Origin: Pectinophora gossypiella
Lineage: Eukaryota; Arthropoda; Insecta; Lepidoptera; Gelechiidae
Direction of reading: 5' to 3'
Length of the DNA: 64,000 nucleotides
NCBI RefSeq assembly: GCF_024362695.1
Contig: NC_065404.1
Location: forward strand, 9,216,604 to 9,280,603
The position numbers and the translations under genes were made by a program. The notes beneath the pieces were generated by a model. The model did no database searches. It had not been told where the DNA came from and was given only the letters and a program-made list of their open reading frames with translations. This document shows, piece after piece, positions 32,157-44,164 of the stretch (position 1 is its first letter; each line of letters starts with the position of its first letter).

Positions 32157-33165
32157 AGTACCTGCATGCCAAATTTCAAACGTCTAACTTGAGTGGTTTA
32201 GATTTTTCATACAAAAGGATTTTCCCGCTAATTCCCGTTCCCGTGGGAATTTCGGGAATTCCTTTCTTAGTGCACCTCTACGGTATTTAAGGTACCTGCA
32301 TGCCAAATTTCATACGTCTAATTTGAGTGGTTTAGATTTTTCATACAAAAGGATTTTCCCGCTAATTCCCGTTCCCGTGAGAATTTTGGGAATTCCTTTC
32401 TTAGTGCACCTCTACGGTACCTATGGTACCTGCATGCCAAATTTCAAACGTCTAACTTGAGTGGTTTAGATTTTTCATACAAAAGGATTTTCCCGCTAAT
32501 TCCCGTTCCCGTGGGAATTTCGGGAATTCCTTTCTTAGTACACCTCTACGGTATCTAAGGTACCTGCGTGCCAAATTTCAAACATCTAACTTGAATGGTT
32601 TAGATTTTTGATACAAAAGGATTTTCCCGCTAATTCCCGTTCCCGTGAGAATTTTGGGAATTCCTTTCTTAGTGCACCTCTACGGTACCTATGGTACCTG
32701 CATGTCAAATTTCAAACGTCTAACTTGAGTGGTTTGGATTTTTCATACAAAAGAATTTTCCCGCTAATTCCCGTTCCCGTGGGAATTTCGGGAATTCCTT
32801 TCTTAGTACACCTCTACGGTATCTAAGGTACCTGCGTGCCAAATTTCAAACATCTGACTTGAATGGTTTAGATTTTTCATACAAAAGGATTTTCCCGTTA
32901 ATTCCCGTTCCCGTGGGAATTTCGGGAATTACTTTCTGAATGCACCTCTACGGTACCTAAGGTATCTGCATGACAAATTTCAAACGTCTAACTTGAGTGG
33001 TTTAGATTTTTCATACAAAAGGATTTTCCCGCTAATTCCCGTTCTCGTGGGAATTTTGGGAATTCCTTTCTTAGTGCACCTCTACGGTATCTAAGGTACC
33101 TGCATGCCAAATTTCAAACGTCTAACTTGAGTGGTTTAGATTTTTCATACAAAAGGATTTCCCTT
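32157..33165. repeat. 134-bp tandem array, about 7.5 copies
   Basis: The anchor GGATTTTCCC (GAATTTTCCC in one copy) occurs at 32217, 32351, 32485, 32619, 32753, 32887, 33021 and, decayed, 33155. All intervals are exactly 134 bp. Each unit contains GTACCTGCATGCCAAATTTC, TTGAGTGGTTTAGATTTTTC and CCCGCTAATTCCCGTTCCCG. Units starting at 32351/32485 and 32619/32753 alternate in shared variants, giving a 268-bp higher-order unit. Confidence 0.93.
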
Positions 33166-33291
33166 CACTACTCTGCTCCTATTGATTGTAGCGTGATGAA
33201 AAGTATACTATAACCTGTCCAGGAGTGTGAAGAATAATTGTACCAAGTTTCATTAAAATCCGTCCAGTAGTTTTTGTTTCTATAAGGAACA

Positions 33292-33292
33292 T

Positions 33293-33326
<34 letters not shown>
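33292..33326. repeat. (ACAG)n microsatellite
   Basis: About nine CAGA units in the 3' part of the RTE-like repeat. Such tracts are often part of these LINE ends rather than independent loci. Confidence 0.9.
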
Positions 33327-33329
<3 letters not shown>

Positions 33330-33455
33330 AATTTTACTGATTGCATTTTTGGCATCAGTATCGATCACTTATCACCCCCTGATAGTTATTTTGAAAAAAT
33401 ATTTAATGTACAGAATTGACCTCTCTACAGATTTATTATACTTAAGTATAGATTA

Positions 33456-33811
33456 GGAATATTTTCTTATATTCGCAATAATTTTTATGACACATATGAA
33501 CGGTACAGGAGAAAAATAACCCAAGCTACAGTTTGTATCGTCGATGAGTTCTATTTCGAATTTTGCAGACGAAGTTTTGCTGACAGGGAAACGTTTGGAA
33601 TTAGAACCGGTGCACGTCGCATTTTACCACAAAGCGGTCGAATAACTTACCGGTGTATTGGATTTTCCAAATTCTCAAGTCTTTTGTTCGCCAGTTCTTT
33701 GTCAGCCGTTTAATACAGCGTTATAACTTGCTTTGTGCAGTTGGGAACAGTTGACAGCGAGCAATCTTCGCCGTTAATTAGTCAAATTATTACATAGAAA
33801 CTTAATAAGTA
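33456..33811. other. AT-rich stretch without a gene
   Basis: Nothing recognised. Confidence 0.5.
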
Positions 33812-34062
33812 CCATGACCCGAACCCAGTTGGAAGAACGCTTGACTCTCACTATGATATCGAAGGTTCCAGGAGCCAGCACCGGGTGGCTCAAAGCACGA
33901 TCATTTTTGCATGATAAATGATTTTACCTTCCGTTTCCTTTTGGTTTTCCCTTCATGGGTTGATAGGCGAGGTAGGCAGTGGCTTATGAACAAAATAGGA
34001 CCTATCAAAAGTTGTAATTAGATAAGCGGACCCAAATGCAATAACGTTAGGGAAATGATGAT
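33812..34062 (+). mobile_element. SINE (family K), diverged full-length copy
   Basis: GAACCCAGTTGGAAGAACGC head, then GATAAATGATTTTACCTTCC, AGGCGAGGTAGGCAGTGGCT and an AACGTTAGGGAAATGATGAT end. Older than the 28470 copy. Confidence 0.7.
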
Positions 34063-34474
34063 GTTTTTGATGGCATTTGGGGCAAACCAATGCATAAGTT
34101 ACGTCAACAAAATATATAATTGAATGTCACGCGGTGTGTTTTGATTAGGAATATCCCCAAACTTTTATTTATTTTTGTGGTATGTTTGCAAAGGCCAAAA
34201 AGGGCTCTTGCCCGAAAGTTTAATACCCCATAACAAGATCCGGAGTTAACTTCCGGGGTAACAAATTTTTCGAGTGTGGGCTTTATATGTTCCGTAATAT
34301 TTAGTTGAAATTTATTCTGGTTCGTGTATGGTCACTTGAGAGATCATAAAAAGGGAGTAATAAAATCAGTTGGGAAAACTGGTGCTACATATACCTAGCA
34401 ATCCATCTATCAAGACGAGTAAACCAAAACGGAAGGGCAGGGATTTACAGTCCAGGACGTTAAGAGGGTGCGCA
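34063..34474. other. Unannotated
   Basis: No repeat or gene recognised; frame 34370-34579 has no motif. Confidence 0.45.
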
Positions 34475-34620
34475 GTTGAGCAAATACAAAATACAAATAT
34501 ACTTTATTGCACCAAAATAACAGAAAATAGTAACAAAAGAGACTTAACTAGGTACATGGTAAATGTATTAAAAACATAACATAAAACATAAACAGCCTAT
34601 ATACGTCCCAATGCTGCGGC
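34475..34620 (-). repeat. Two short retroposon ends in tandem
   Basis: ATACTTTATTGCACCAAAAT (34495-34540 region) and AAACAGCCTATATACGTCCC (34588-34607) are the reversed 3' ends of two retroposon types also seen in the nest at 15033-15173. Confidence 0.6.
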
Positions 34621-34770
34621 TTCCGCTAAAATTTATAAAAAAAAAGTATGAAGTTTAGCTGCATAGATAGCATACGCTTCGTCTATTGGTCAAAATCCTT
34701 GATATGGTTCGCGTTTGCAGCGCGATAGCTGTATAAACAATAAACATCTAACAAAAAGAGAAGTGAAATG

Positions 34771-35230
34771 TCAACAAAAACATTTTCATGTAAAATTGAT
34801 GCTGCGATGTTAAAAACATATCAGATCTCGTGTAGAGCTAGGCTTCTAACTCTACATGCCCTAACTATACAAAAACTAAAGTTCACAAACTCCACACATT
34901 AGGCAAAAAACGTTGGTTGGCCGTTTCGCTACCATTACATGAGCATTATATGAGCATTAGATACATGAGTGTAAGGTGAAACCACTATTTTGCTTCCGTC
35001 ACTATGAGCGAAACGTAACAAATTTATTGACTGTTCATTGCCATTCTGTTATATAGTTCTTGTAGCAACAAGACGGGTAAGCCTTTGTGTAGACTTTGTG
35101 AACTTAGTGTTTGTATAGTTAGGGCGTGTAGAGTTAGAAGTTTGGCTCTACATGCGATCTGATAACTTTTGACATTGTGATCGATATGACTTCGTCTTGG
35201 CATCATTTTACATGAAAATATTTTTGTTGG
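34771..35230. mobile_element. Foldback element with long inverted arms
   Basis: Left arm about 34771-34930 and right arm about 35036-35230 are imperfect inverted copies sharing ATTTTCATGTAAAAT, CTTCTAACTCTACATGCCCT and AACTATACAAA. The middle holds CTTCCGTCACTATGAGCG. A solitary arm plus the same middle is at 40697-41040. No transposase. Confidence 0.7.
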
Positions 35231-36118
35231 GTGGGTAATGACTTTAGTAACTAAGGGAAATTACTCAGAACAATTTCTGACTAGGTAATATTGAAGTCAA
35301 TTTGTCCTCATCGTGAAATCCTTTTAGTTGGAATGGACGTTAGATACCCTTCGTCCACGTTGATAACAAGATTTACCTAACCAGTTACGACAGAAGATTT
35401 TCTTCGCTGTTTTGTAACTAGTTGTGGAAGCAGAATTATTTTTCTATATTTGTAACTTTTAATAAATGTACCTCTGACTAGCCCAATCGGGAAGGTATGC
35501 TTAGTCGTTAGCTTGTGATATTGTTATATTATTATTTTTATAAGATAATATTATCCGGTTGAATAAGATTTGGGAGGCCTGTGCCCAGCAGTGGGACCTA
35601 TATAAGCTATTTAAGTTAATTGAAAGGCATATTGAATAGTAATTTTACACATTTTACATATCATAGAAAGAGGTATAAACTGTTCAAAAAATACTCAAAG
35701 GGATTTGATTTGGGATGAACTTGAAGGAAAATCTGATTTACAAGGGTTACTCAAACCCTTTGGAGGCCCGATAGGAATAAATTAAACTAATGTATGCATT
35801 GCCATTGAAATGCTCGTCCGGCAGGCTGACAAATAGATAACCTTCCGGCAGCCGACGACAGTACTGTGCGTCATTTTACGAGTTCTAGGGATAGTCTGAA
35901 CTATAGGTTAACAACGTTGTGTACGATATGCGAGTCTAAAGGCGTGTTTGAAATTGTGTTCGCGTTAAGTCCGCATGACATCGCCTATAAACAAGTTGAT
36001 TTATGACACAATCAATGTGTACCGTTCTTTCCTTCGATAGTCATATTTTGATACGTTTGAGACCTGTGTTACATATGCCTACTATAAGACTATCGCCGAC
36101 GCAGCAAACCCTTCGTTA
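35231..36118. other. Unannotated except one retroposon end
   Basis: GGCCTGTGCCCAGCAGTGGG (35577-35596) is the tail module of the SINE at 30601-30960. Nothing else recognised. Confidence 0.5.
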
Positions 36119-36166
36119 GCGTTAACATCTAGAATCTAGATGTTAACGCAATCTAGATTCTAGATT
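36119..36166. repeat. Two adjacent perfect palindromes
   Basis: 36119-36149 has 15-bp arms (GCGTTAACATCTAGA) around one base. 36150-36166 has 8-bp arms (AATCTAGA) around one base. The second resembles an echo of the first palindrome's centre. Confidence 0.85.
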
Positions 36167-37744
36167 GAGGACAAGCGACGACACGTTCCGCGGACTCAAT
36201 ATTATTTCCCCACTATTTCGACATTTCCTTTTTGATGTAAGTATAATTTTAGATTGTCATTACTTATTCTTGTATCGAACAAGTTAGGTTCTCTTAGTTT
36301 TAATTAATATAAGTTTAAATATTGTAATTTCAATTACTGAAATTAAATAGTTTTATAAATCATTTCGGTTTTTTTTCGATCCTCCGGCAGTAGCCTACGT
36401 AATTCCTGCCACTTCGTTTATTGTATGGTTTCGATATTTATTACAATTGAGAAGGAAATTTCTATTTCATCAGGCTCTCATTTTGCCTATCAAGGGCTTC
36501 AATATATGATTTTATACCTATATGGGTGTGTGTTTTAGGGAATTGTATAGGTATGCAACAAAGTAATATTGGGAGGGCAAGTACCTGTGTCGATACATCA
36601 ATTTGTTTAGGCTCCGTGGTTGTATAAATTGCAAAATGGATGGATGAACTTCTTGTTTAAATAAATATCGGATGCTTTGTTTTAGGGTTAAATGCTCCAG
36701 GCTCAAACAAAATCCTATTGCTTTCGGTTCGCGTCCCTTCTGTACGTTACAAGCCTCACTTGTTAATGGAATAGATTACAGACAATGTTTATCTATTATT
36801 AACATAAAATTATATAATTTCTATAGTTAAAACTTTGTAAGCTTTGTTATTATTAGAACTCTTCATACAGCCCGGATCCTCCATACAAAATATTAAGTTA
36901 CAAAGTAAAACCCGACTACGGACAAATAACGCTCTAAAAAGTATGAAACATGACAATGGGTAAATGGGTGGGGGTTCAGTAAGTAGATAATAGTAGTAGA
37001 TAGTACGATAGGTACTTGCGTATTATGTGTATGAGTATGTATATAAATGTATGTAGATGTATACATGTGCGTGCTAGGTAAGTACGTAACGTTTAGAAGG
37101 TAGCCGTGGTCGTCTGCCAATCTGTCATTCGAGTTCGCTTACTACGCATGCCGTATTACTACTTAGGTAGTACAGCGACTGAGTAATGGCCACAATCTAT
37201 TTCTTAGGATTAAGCAGACATGAAAAATATTGTTACGTTATATCTACATGGAGGAAAAAATCCTCGTGTCTTATTTATTTTTCATGTGTAAATTGTTTAC
37301 CCAATTTCCCCAGAAAGAGGTTCGTATTTCTTCTAATTATCAACGTCTGCTGTTTAATATAAGAACTAACGTTTTGCTTAAAACAGGGATTTAGTAAGTA
37401 AGTATGTATAACTAAGTACCCAATATATAAAACTGCAGAGAAGTATTTGTTATGAAACTCCTAGAAGGTAATAGCCCAGTTGATTCTGAGGGCTTTATTT
37501 TAGAATTAATTAAAATCTAGTGAACATATCTTGTACCTAAGTACTAGCAGTAATTTAGGTAAGCAAAATTTTCCAACACGTTAGGTGCGGCTAGTATTTA
37601 CCTAAGCTAGTATAGGTAGGTAGGTAGGTAGTAGGGGTCAGTCAGAATACCTAGTTAAGTTATGGAATAAGCTCAATATGTGTGATGTGGTTGTACTTTT
37701 TTAAATAAATAAAATAAAATAAAATAAGTACCTGTAACTGGACT
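36167..37744. other. AT-rich stretch without a gene
   Basis: GTAGGTAGGTAGGTAGTAGG at 37615-37634 is a short tetranucleotide run. The TATGTATATAAATGTATG region near 37040 is simple sequence. No gene. Confidence 0.5.
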
Positions 37745-37850
37745 GCTTTCCCTTCGAGAAAGCCTGATTGTCAGTCGTTTCTTTCAAAATATGGTATATA
37801 ATACGGACGCAGGAAAAAACTGGATAAGCGCTAGGGAGATAATGACGTAA
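37745..37850 (+). repeat. SINE (family K) remnant
   Basis: CCCTTCGAGAAAGCCTGATT and GGATAAGCGCTAGGGAGATA follow the order of the family K 3' half. Confidence 0.45.
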
Positions 37851-38599
37851 TGTTCCGGGCATGCCCGCCTATACAGTTACAGCTGACTGGCTTTTAGAGA
37901 AGAATTTGATAGGCTGCCTTAAGGCAGCTCGACAGCCTGGAAATTATTTTCTTCAAATAGATAACAAGCTTGTTAAAGTCTGTAAAAAGGATGTTGCGAT
38001 TTTTATACCTATTACCCACACCTCGAGAGCAAGTAGTCACTAGTAGATAAGTAGTATAAATATCATCGCAATAATCGTAATCGTAATTCGTAGGTCGCGC
38101 ATCTGTTGTATATGTTTTAGATGCAACATAAAAAGTAATGTCATATCTACGTAAGGGTAAAAATCAGGGTCGCGCTACCAGGTTATAAAAAATACCGAGG
38201 TAAATCTTCAATATATCGACGCAAAAGGGTTATATACTACGTGCATTTTTCTCGTATAGTCTTTGTCTGTGACTATTACTCTCAGTTTATTTTGAGTTGA
38301 AGTGTCTGCAAATACGTATCTCAGTTTGGGACACAAAATGCCGGCAAAAGAAGAGATTGGGTACAATTTTACATATGAGTTATCTTGTGAAATAGACACG
38401 AAATAGAATTGTTGTTATGTTTCGCTAGTGCCTATTGTTCTGGCTACGCTCCAGGCGCAGCTTCAACTCTGAATGGGAGAAGTTGGAACATCTGGTTCAA
38501 ATTGCATTTTGCAATCTGTCCTTCATAAACTAAGTGTCTTTTTGATTCTTTAAGACCTGATTTCTAGAGCGGGTTGTTTTTTTAAATGTTATGTTTTTG
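37851..38599. other. Unannotated
   Basis: GATAGGCTGCCTTAAGGCAG near 37908-37927 contains a 12-bp palindrome (CTGCCTTAAGGCAG core). No gene. Confidence 0.45.
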
Positions 38600-38780
38600 T
38601 AATCTATATACTTATATACATATATGTATATAAATCAATTGCTGTTTGTTTGTATCGCTAATACTCGAGTATGGCTGGCCCAATTTAGCTGATTTTGATT
38701 TTGAAATGTTTGTCGTTGTCCAGGGAAGGTTTAAACGGTGAGAACATATGCAAAGGATGGGTGATTTGAAGTTCACTGGG
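38600..38780 (+). repeat. AT-rich interspersed repeat
   Basis: Has TATATACTTATATACATATA, then CTCGAGTATGGCTGGCCCAA and GTCCAGGGAAGGTTTAAACG. This resembles a widespread insect interspersed repeat, but the family could not be fixed by eye. Confidence 0.45.
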
Positions 38781-39484
38781 TTTTCTAGTATAAAATATAC
38801 GTAAAGACACTTGCACTAGTCCGGTAGGCTATCATCGAAAGATGAAATTGTCCTTGAAATCATCGACGAAAACGTCTTATAAATTAGTTTGTAATTTTAT
38901 TAATGAAGTTATCCGTCCCGGCTTAGGCAAAAAATATTCTTTGTATGAATTTCTATGGCGTAACGCCAACTGAGACCGTTCCGTCACCGACCAACAGCTT
39001 GGCGTGCCATGCATGAACCGGCCAGAATTCTCAGTACATAGGGGGTTAGAACGGGATTGCTCCGTTGCAGTGGGCATAGTAGCGTCCAGCATGCACCGGT
39101 CCAAGCCTGACACGGTTCTAGCACGGTCCTAGATACGGTGTAGTGGGAACAGGCCTTTACAATTTGAAATCTATTTGACGTCTTGCTTTCAAAGCTTTCA
39201 ATGTGAAATTATGAATGCCCTTATAGTCAGCGACGAAAAAGAGTCGCAAATCTTCCTCGTGACTGCGTGCCTGTACATTTCAAATTAATGGTTTGTAAAG
39301 CAGTCCGCTATTTCTGTCGCCCATTAAAACTGTTTGTTTTTCTAGTGTTTTAATTTTCATTGCTGATAACTGCGGGGTTTATGGTCTGTATAATCAAATG
39401 CCAAGTACTTATCTTCAAATATAACCAACATCAAAAAGAGTTTATTTTCCTCTGCAACCGCCGAACGTAATAAATCAATAAAAT
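38781..39484. other. Unannotated; possible old repeat 38930-39160
   Basis: A GC-richer block with CACGGTTCTAGCACGGTCCT and AGTGGGAACAGGCC looks repeat-derived. The minus-strand frame 38877-39113 is not supported. Confidence 0.4.
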
Positions 39485-39960
39485 AGCCGGTCAATTGCGA
39501 GTCCAAGTCGGGCACCGAGGGTTCCGAGGCTTTGATTTTGCCGTTGAACAACTATTGTCTCCATATATCCACATAGGTAGCGATTAGTTTACCAACTGCA
39601 AATAAGTTTGCAATGCAATAGTGAAAAACGTGCTTTTTGTGATGGAACAACAAATTTAGGATTTTTTCTTTATTTATGCCGTAAGTCATTCCTTTTAGCC
39701 AAATTTTGTGAGTCTAGGTCTATGGGAAGTATTGAATCCCATACAAAAAAAATGGCCGTATCTTTGGATTTATTTGGATTGCCTTTTTAGTAGCCTGATT
39801 TTTTACAGCTTCAAGGGACCGCACAAGTATTATGTCAATTTTAAATAGATATCTACATGCGTTTTCGAGAAAAAGGGTCTTGACAGACGACGGACGATAG
39901 CCAACAAAGTGATAAGGGTTTCGTTTTTCCTTTTGAGCTTCAGAACCCTAAAAAAGAATA
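39485..39960 (+). repeat. Repeat from GCACCGAGGGTTCCG to GAACCCTAAAAA
   Basis: Starts TCGGGCACCGAGGGTTCCGA, includes GAGAAAAAGGGTCTTGACAG and ends CTTCAGAACCCTAAAAAAG. The first and last segments (GGTTCCG / GAACCC) are complementary. Internal pieces recur at 10380-10505 and 28128-28190. Non-coding; the frames at 39357-39551 and 39608-39790 are not genes. Confidence 0.6.
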
Positions 39961-40696
39961 TATTCTGCTAAACCACAGAAGTATTTGCTACAAGCCAATA
40001 AAACACTCGCTCTGCGGTCTGGTTTCACTATGATTTCCAATTTTAAATTCAGTGTTCATCAGTATCTGTTTACCTGTCGAAGTGGTTAAAGTACGCTTTT
40101 AAGAACTCTACAGCTCAATACTTTAGAGACTAACTTACATTTGCATGAGATAAAATAAATTCTAACATATTTTATTGCAGTTTATACCCCAGACAATTTC
40201 TTGCAGCTTCAAAGTTCTTTCGCAATTTATTGTTCACAAAAGAATTTAAATATCACTCTTTTGCTTGGATACAGTAAATTTCTTACGAAATATTATTTTG
40301 GACATTGTGTTACATTACTGTTATCGTTAATGTCTTAATTTTGTATTCTCTAGACTACAGCACCTTTTTAAATATTATTATTTCTTAACGTCATTAAGAG
40401 TTGTTTACCTAATTTTAGTCTCCTGTTATGTATATGTGGAACGAAATAATTTCATTTTAGATAGTATAATGAAATAGGTACGTATTAAGTACGTGGGAAA
40501 GTGAGTTGAACGGAACGTAAGATTGGTAAAAAAGTAAAACAAAATACTATCGAAGAATAATGAATTGGGATTTCGTTGTTTATGGTATGAATTTAGAATA
40601 GTTAATGAATGGGACGGAAGAAGTTTTTTTTTAATATTAGATGTCTACGATTATTGGGGTCAGACAGTGTGAAGGTGCACTTTCTAAATAAAAGAA
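39961..40696. other. AT-rich stretch without a gene
   Basis: Nothing recognised. Confidence 0.5.
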
Positions 40697-41040
40697 GTGA
40701 AAAAAAAAACCAAAAAATTTTCGTGTAAAATGTTGCTATGACGAGATCATATAGATGTCCAAAAAATATTAGATCTCATGTAAAGCTAAGCTTCTAACTC
40801 TACCCACCCTAACTATACAAACACTAAGTCCACTAACATTACACGTTAGGAAAAAATAGTAGACCTACCGGTTTCGTTGCTACAAGAACTATATAATAGA
40901 ATCGCAATGGTTCAATGATGCTAGTTAGCATAATCACTGTTTGTACTTATTTTTTTAAATAAATAAATAAAATAATAATAATAAACAGCCAATGAAATTG
41001 TTGCTTTACGCTCAAGTGACGGAAGCAACGAAGGGCACTC
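40697..41040. mobile_element. Solo arm of the foldback element
   Basis: GCTTCTAACTCTACCCACCC, AACTATACAAACACTAAG and GTTGCTACAAGAACTATATA match the arms at 34771-35230. CTCAAGTGACGGAAGCAACG matches its centre. Only one arm is present. Confidence 0.65.
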
Positions 41041-41604
41041 ACGTGGCCCCAGATATCTTTTTAATTCTATATCCCACATTTTGACTTAATAACTGTACCT
41101 TCCTAATTCAAATTAAAGTCATCAAGATGTTTAGCACACCGTTCCCCCGAGAAGTGTAGGTGTAGTGTTAGACACGTGTAGCAATTTGTGATCATATAAA
41201 ACGTGTGCGTGATTGTGCCGCCTCTGTAATAGACCGTCTTTACTGTCTCCTAAACAAGTGTAGTAAGTGATCCCTCAGGAAATCTACACAACATGCAGCC
41301 GTGCGATCATAACCTAAGCGTTCAGGCGAGTCCCTCTCTATTTAGTTCACCAGACAGAGGTGATAGAAAACAGTTCCTTCGCATTGAAAATCTGCTCATT
41401 GGTTTTCCTACTATTGCAAAATGGCTCAAATTAACCTCTAAATGTTTCTTCGATTATACTTCACACCCCATTGCGTTGGGCTTCGGAACGGTAATGAGGA
41501 GAGAGAAACATCAATGCTCGAAGGAAGGAAGGGTATAATTCTGACGACCAGATTACTCTAGCCAAGAGGCGATCAATCAGCTTGCGACAGTAAAGGCCTC
41601 AGGA
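41041..41604. other. Unannotated; 81-codon frame of unknown value
   Basis: A plus-strand frame at 41293-41538 lacks any recognisable domain and overlaps repeat-like sequence at its end. I do not call it a gene. Confidence 0.4.
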
Positions 41605-41710
41605 CCCCTATGCCGATGTAGCAGAATTTTTTATGGGAGATAGGCAAGCAGTTGAACACAATTTCACCTGATGGTAGAACGTAGTGACGATGTGGCCGAA
41701 GATAGGATAT
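41605..41710 (+). repeat. LINE 3' fragment, GATGGTAAGTGACGATG type
   Basis: AGGCAAGCAGTTGAACACAA, TTTCACCTGATGGTAG and GACGATGTGGCCGAAGATAG align with the reversed block at 55422-55608. Confidence 0.6.
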
Positions 41711-41713
41711 CCC

Positions 41714-41885
41714 TCTTTCAGTGCTTATCGCTATCAGCCCATTCTGGACCGCATATCTCTATTTTATAATTCCCTTAGACGACGCCCTGAGTCGAGATTT
41801 GCGCCAACCAGAACACCCTTCAGGCCTATTGCCTCACATTTTGCACCGAGTTAGAGCCCACAGCGGTCCCCATTATTTGTTGCTG
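41714..41885 (-). repeat. Family G copy
   Basis: Reversed order of family G: CAGTGCTTATCGCTATCAGC, GACGACGCCCTGAGTCGAGA, TTCAGGCCTATTGCC and AGAGCCCACAGCGGTCCCCA. Confidence 0.7.
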
Positions 41886-42283
41886 TTAGTCGAGGCTTTT
41901 CGTCTATTGGTTCTACAGTTGAGAATTGTGATCAAATAATATAAATATTTAAGTGGTTACCTGGTGCAGTCTGCGTTGAAATGCATTCGACTCAAGTTTC
42001 GTTTGTATAACGATGGAGTCAAGTTATAGTCTAGAACTCTTTAAAACATGACTCTCTAAGAATCTACATAAGTTTAAATCTGAAGCTGCAGGAACTTTAA
42101 AACGAAATGAAAAACCTGTCAAGTATCATATTCCACGCGATATAGGACAGCTCGTACATTCAACACGTCTAACACATACAAAGCACTTTGAAACTCAAAG
42201 CAATAGGACGTTCCACGTTAGAAATGTTTGAAAGAATTCATCTCAGAACTAGACAGGGTATCTTGCTGTTTATTTTTTTAAGA
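41886..42283. other. Unannotated
   Basis: Nothing recognised. Confidence 0.5.
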
Positions 42284-42385
42284 TGGATTATTGTATCATA
42301 CGATTCATCTTATCGATCTTAAGTGGCTGCTTGTTGTCTTCTGATTACTATTGGCCAACGGGATTGGGAATAAGGTTTAAAAGGA
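42284..42385 (+). repeat. SINE S1 remnant
   Basis: TTGTATCATACGATTCATCT, AGTGGCTGCTTGTTGTCTTC and TGATTACTATTGGCC follow the 3' half of the S1 element. Confidence 0.55.
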
Positions 42386-44164
42386 AAACATTGTTTATAC
42401 TTTTCCAATATTAAATTCCAAACTCATGCGTTCTAATTACTGAGCACAGGACTACGTACACTCCATTCGTTGAAAGAGCTATTGAACTTACTCATCATAT
42501 TTGAAATCATTTATGCTCTATTGCTGGTTGGTAAATGTTTGGGTTGGTAGCAACCCAGTTGCCAGAGTTTCTATTGTTCCCTCTGCCATTATTCCTTTAT
42601 AAACAATAAATTAGCCGTCTTCATTTGTTTTTTCATATTTCTTTCTCATTTACCGAACTTATTAAAAAATAATACATTTTAGAATGGTTAAGTATACTAC
42701 GAAACGAAACGTAATTTTCACGGAAAATGGGATTTTAATTATTCATTTGTTGTTCCGAATTTCCGACACAGTTTGCTTTCTCGTTCCTTTCGTCATGGAA
42801 CAAGGAATAAAACTACTTTCATCTCCATTATTTAACATTGGACCTCAGTTTCTTCTAATCAAGTGCTGGTGTCAAACTGTGCATATTTCCCTCTGGGGTG
42901 ATTGTTTAATAGCTCCATGTTTCGTGGTAGATATACATAGATGGTCCGTATAAGTACAATAGCATAGGTACTTTTTATATTGCAAATAGCTCCTTTTTTG
43001 GCTAAAATAGGTCTTTAAGGTGGCAATAACTAAATGGCGTTTAGCGGATAGAGACGGCCTCAGAATATTCGGTTCATTTGTGAGATTCATCATCATCACT
43101 GGATTGTTTGTCGCCGCTTTAAGTAAAATGATGTCGTTGTAGGTATCTAAGACAAGGGCCAGGAAATTAGGTTAATTGCTATAAGAGTGCCGCAATGGAT
43201 AACATTAAGCCCCCATTTTTGTCTTAAATGTCCAAAGTACATTTTATTGTCGATGTGAACGGCCCAACTTGGGTTTTTATTATCGTTTTTAGAGTGCCGG
43301 TAAGGATGGTAGAACCATGAGATGAGATTTATCGTATGGCGCGTACCCCAAAATTGCGACATTTTAGTACGAGGGTCCCTTAGTAGAAAATTTTCAAATA
43401 TGTACGAGTGAGTAAGTGTTTACTTTTAAACCTGTCCCAGTAGCATGCATACAACGCGCATTGCGATATAATAATTATGTACTTACAAATAGAATTGCTT
43501 TAGTTATCGCATAGCCATTATTGTCATATTTAAGTGTGATTCAAGCTAAATCTATTTTTGGATTTATATCGACCTTCAAGTTAAATAGTGAATGTCGGAT
43601 ATAAAATATTTAAATATCTAAAAGCCAGTGAAAGGGGAAAAAGGAAAAGGTACTTCTAACAATTAATATTACTCATTTTTGCGGAATGAGTGGATGAATA
43701 ACTTATTTTCTACCTCCTGTTTTTTTACTTTTTATTTTTTTGACAACGTCAGTAGAATACTTAATGTAAAAGTGCACAATGCTAAAGCCAATAGTTTGGA
43801 ATTTAGAAAAAACTACACCCTCGTTGGTAATCAATTACTTTCTATGCTTGGTGAAGAATAATACTATTTTACTAAGTTTAGCGGGAACATAAACTCCTTT
43901 AGAGATAAAGAACCTTGTCCTAAAGGCAAATCTTTATTGCTCTATATTTTATGAGTAAGGAGGTACTAGTAACGTTTTTTTTTTCAACGTCTTTTTGGCC
44001 TCGCTCTGTAAAAAACGACAACACTACGATATACTTTGTTTGGAACGAAAATTAACGCTTTTGAAATATTAAAAGTACCGCCTTCAAAAAAAAGAACTAC
44101 AAAACACAAAAAAAGGGTTTTGTTGTATCATAAAAAACAAAAATATTTTTACATTCGCTCATCA
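42386..44164. other. AT-rich stretch without a gene
   Basis: No gene; frames at 42684-42953, 42872-43099 and 43147-43362 have no motif. Confidence 0.5.

Larger units (their letters stand above)
31328..33455 (+). mobile_element. RTE-like LINE 3' region with internal tandem arrays
   Basis: Starts ACTAGCTTTTGCCCGCGACT and ends with AAAATCCGTCCAGTAGTTTT, (ACAG)n and an AT-rich terminus. This organisation is common at the 3' ends of RTE-type insect LINEs, but no reverse transcriptase is present. The interior is a 327-bp tandem duplication (about 31740-32380) and a 134-bp array. Frames at 31241-31465 and 32608-32826 are repeat artefacts. Confidence 0.65.

Noticed and set aside
32157..33165. CRISPR-like array
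   Set aside because: Repeats are adjacent, with no unique spacers, in an animal genome. It is a tandem array inside a LINE-type repeat.
41293..41538. 81-codon plus-strand frame as a gene
   Set aside because: No domain, no start context or splice signals that I can support, and repeats lie on both sides.
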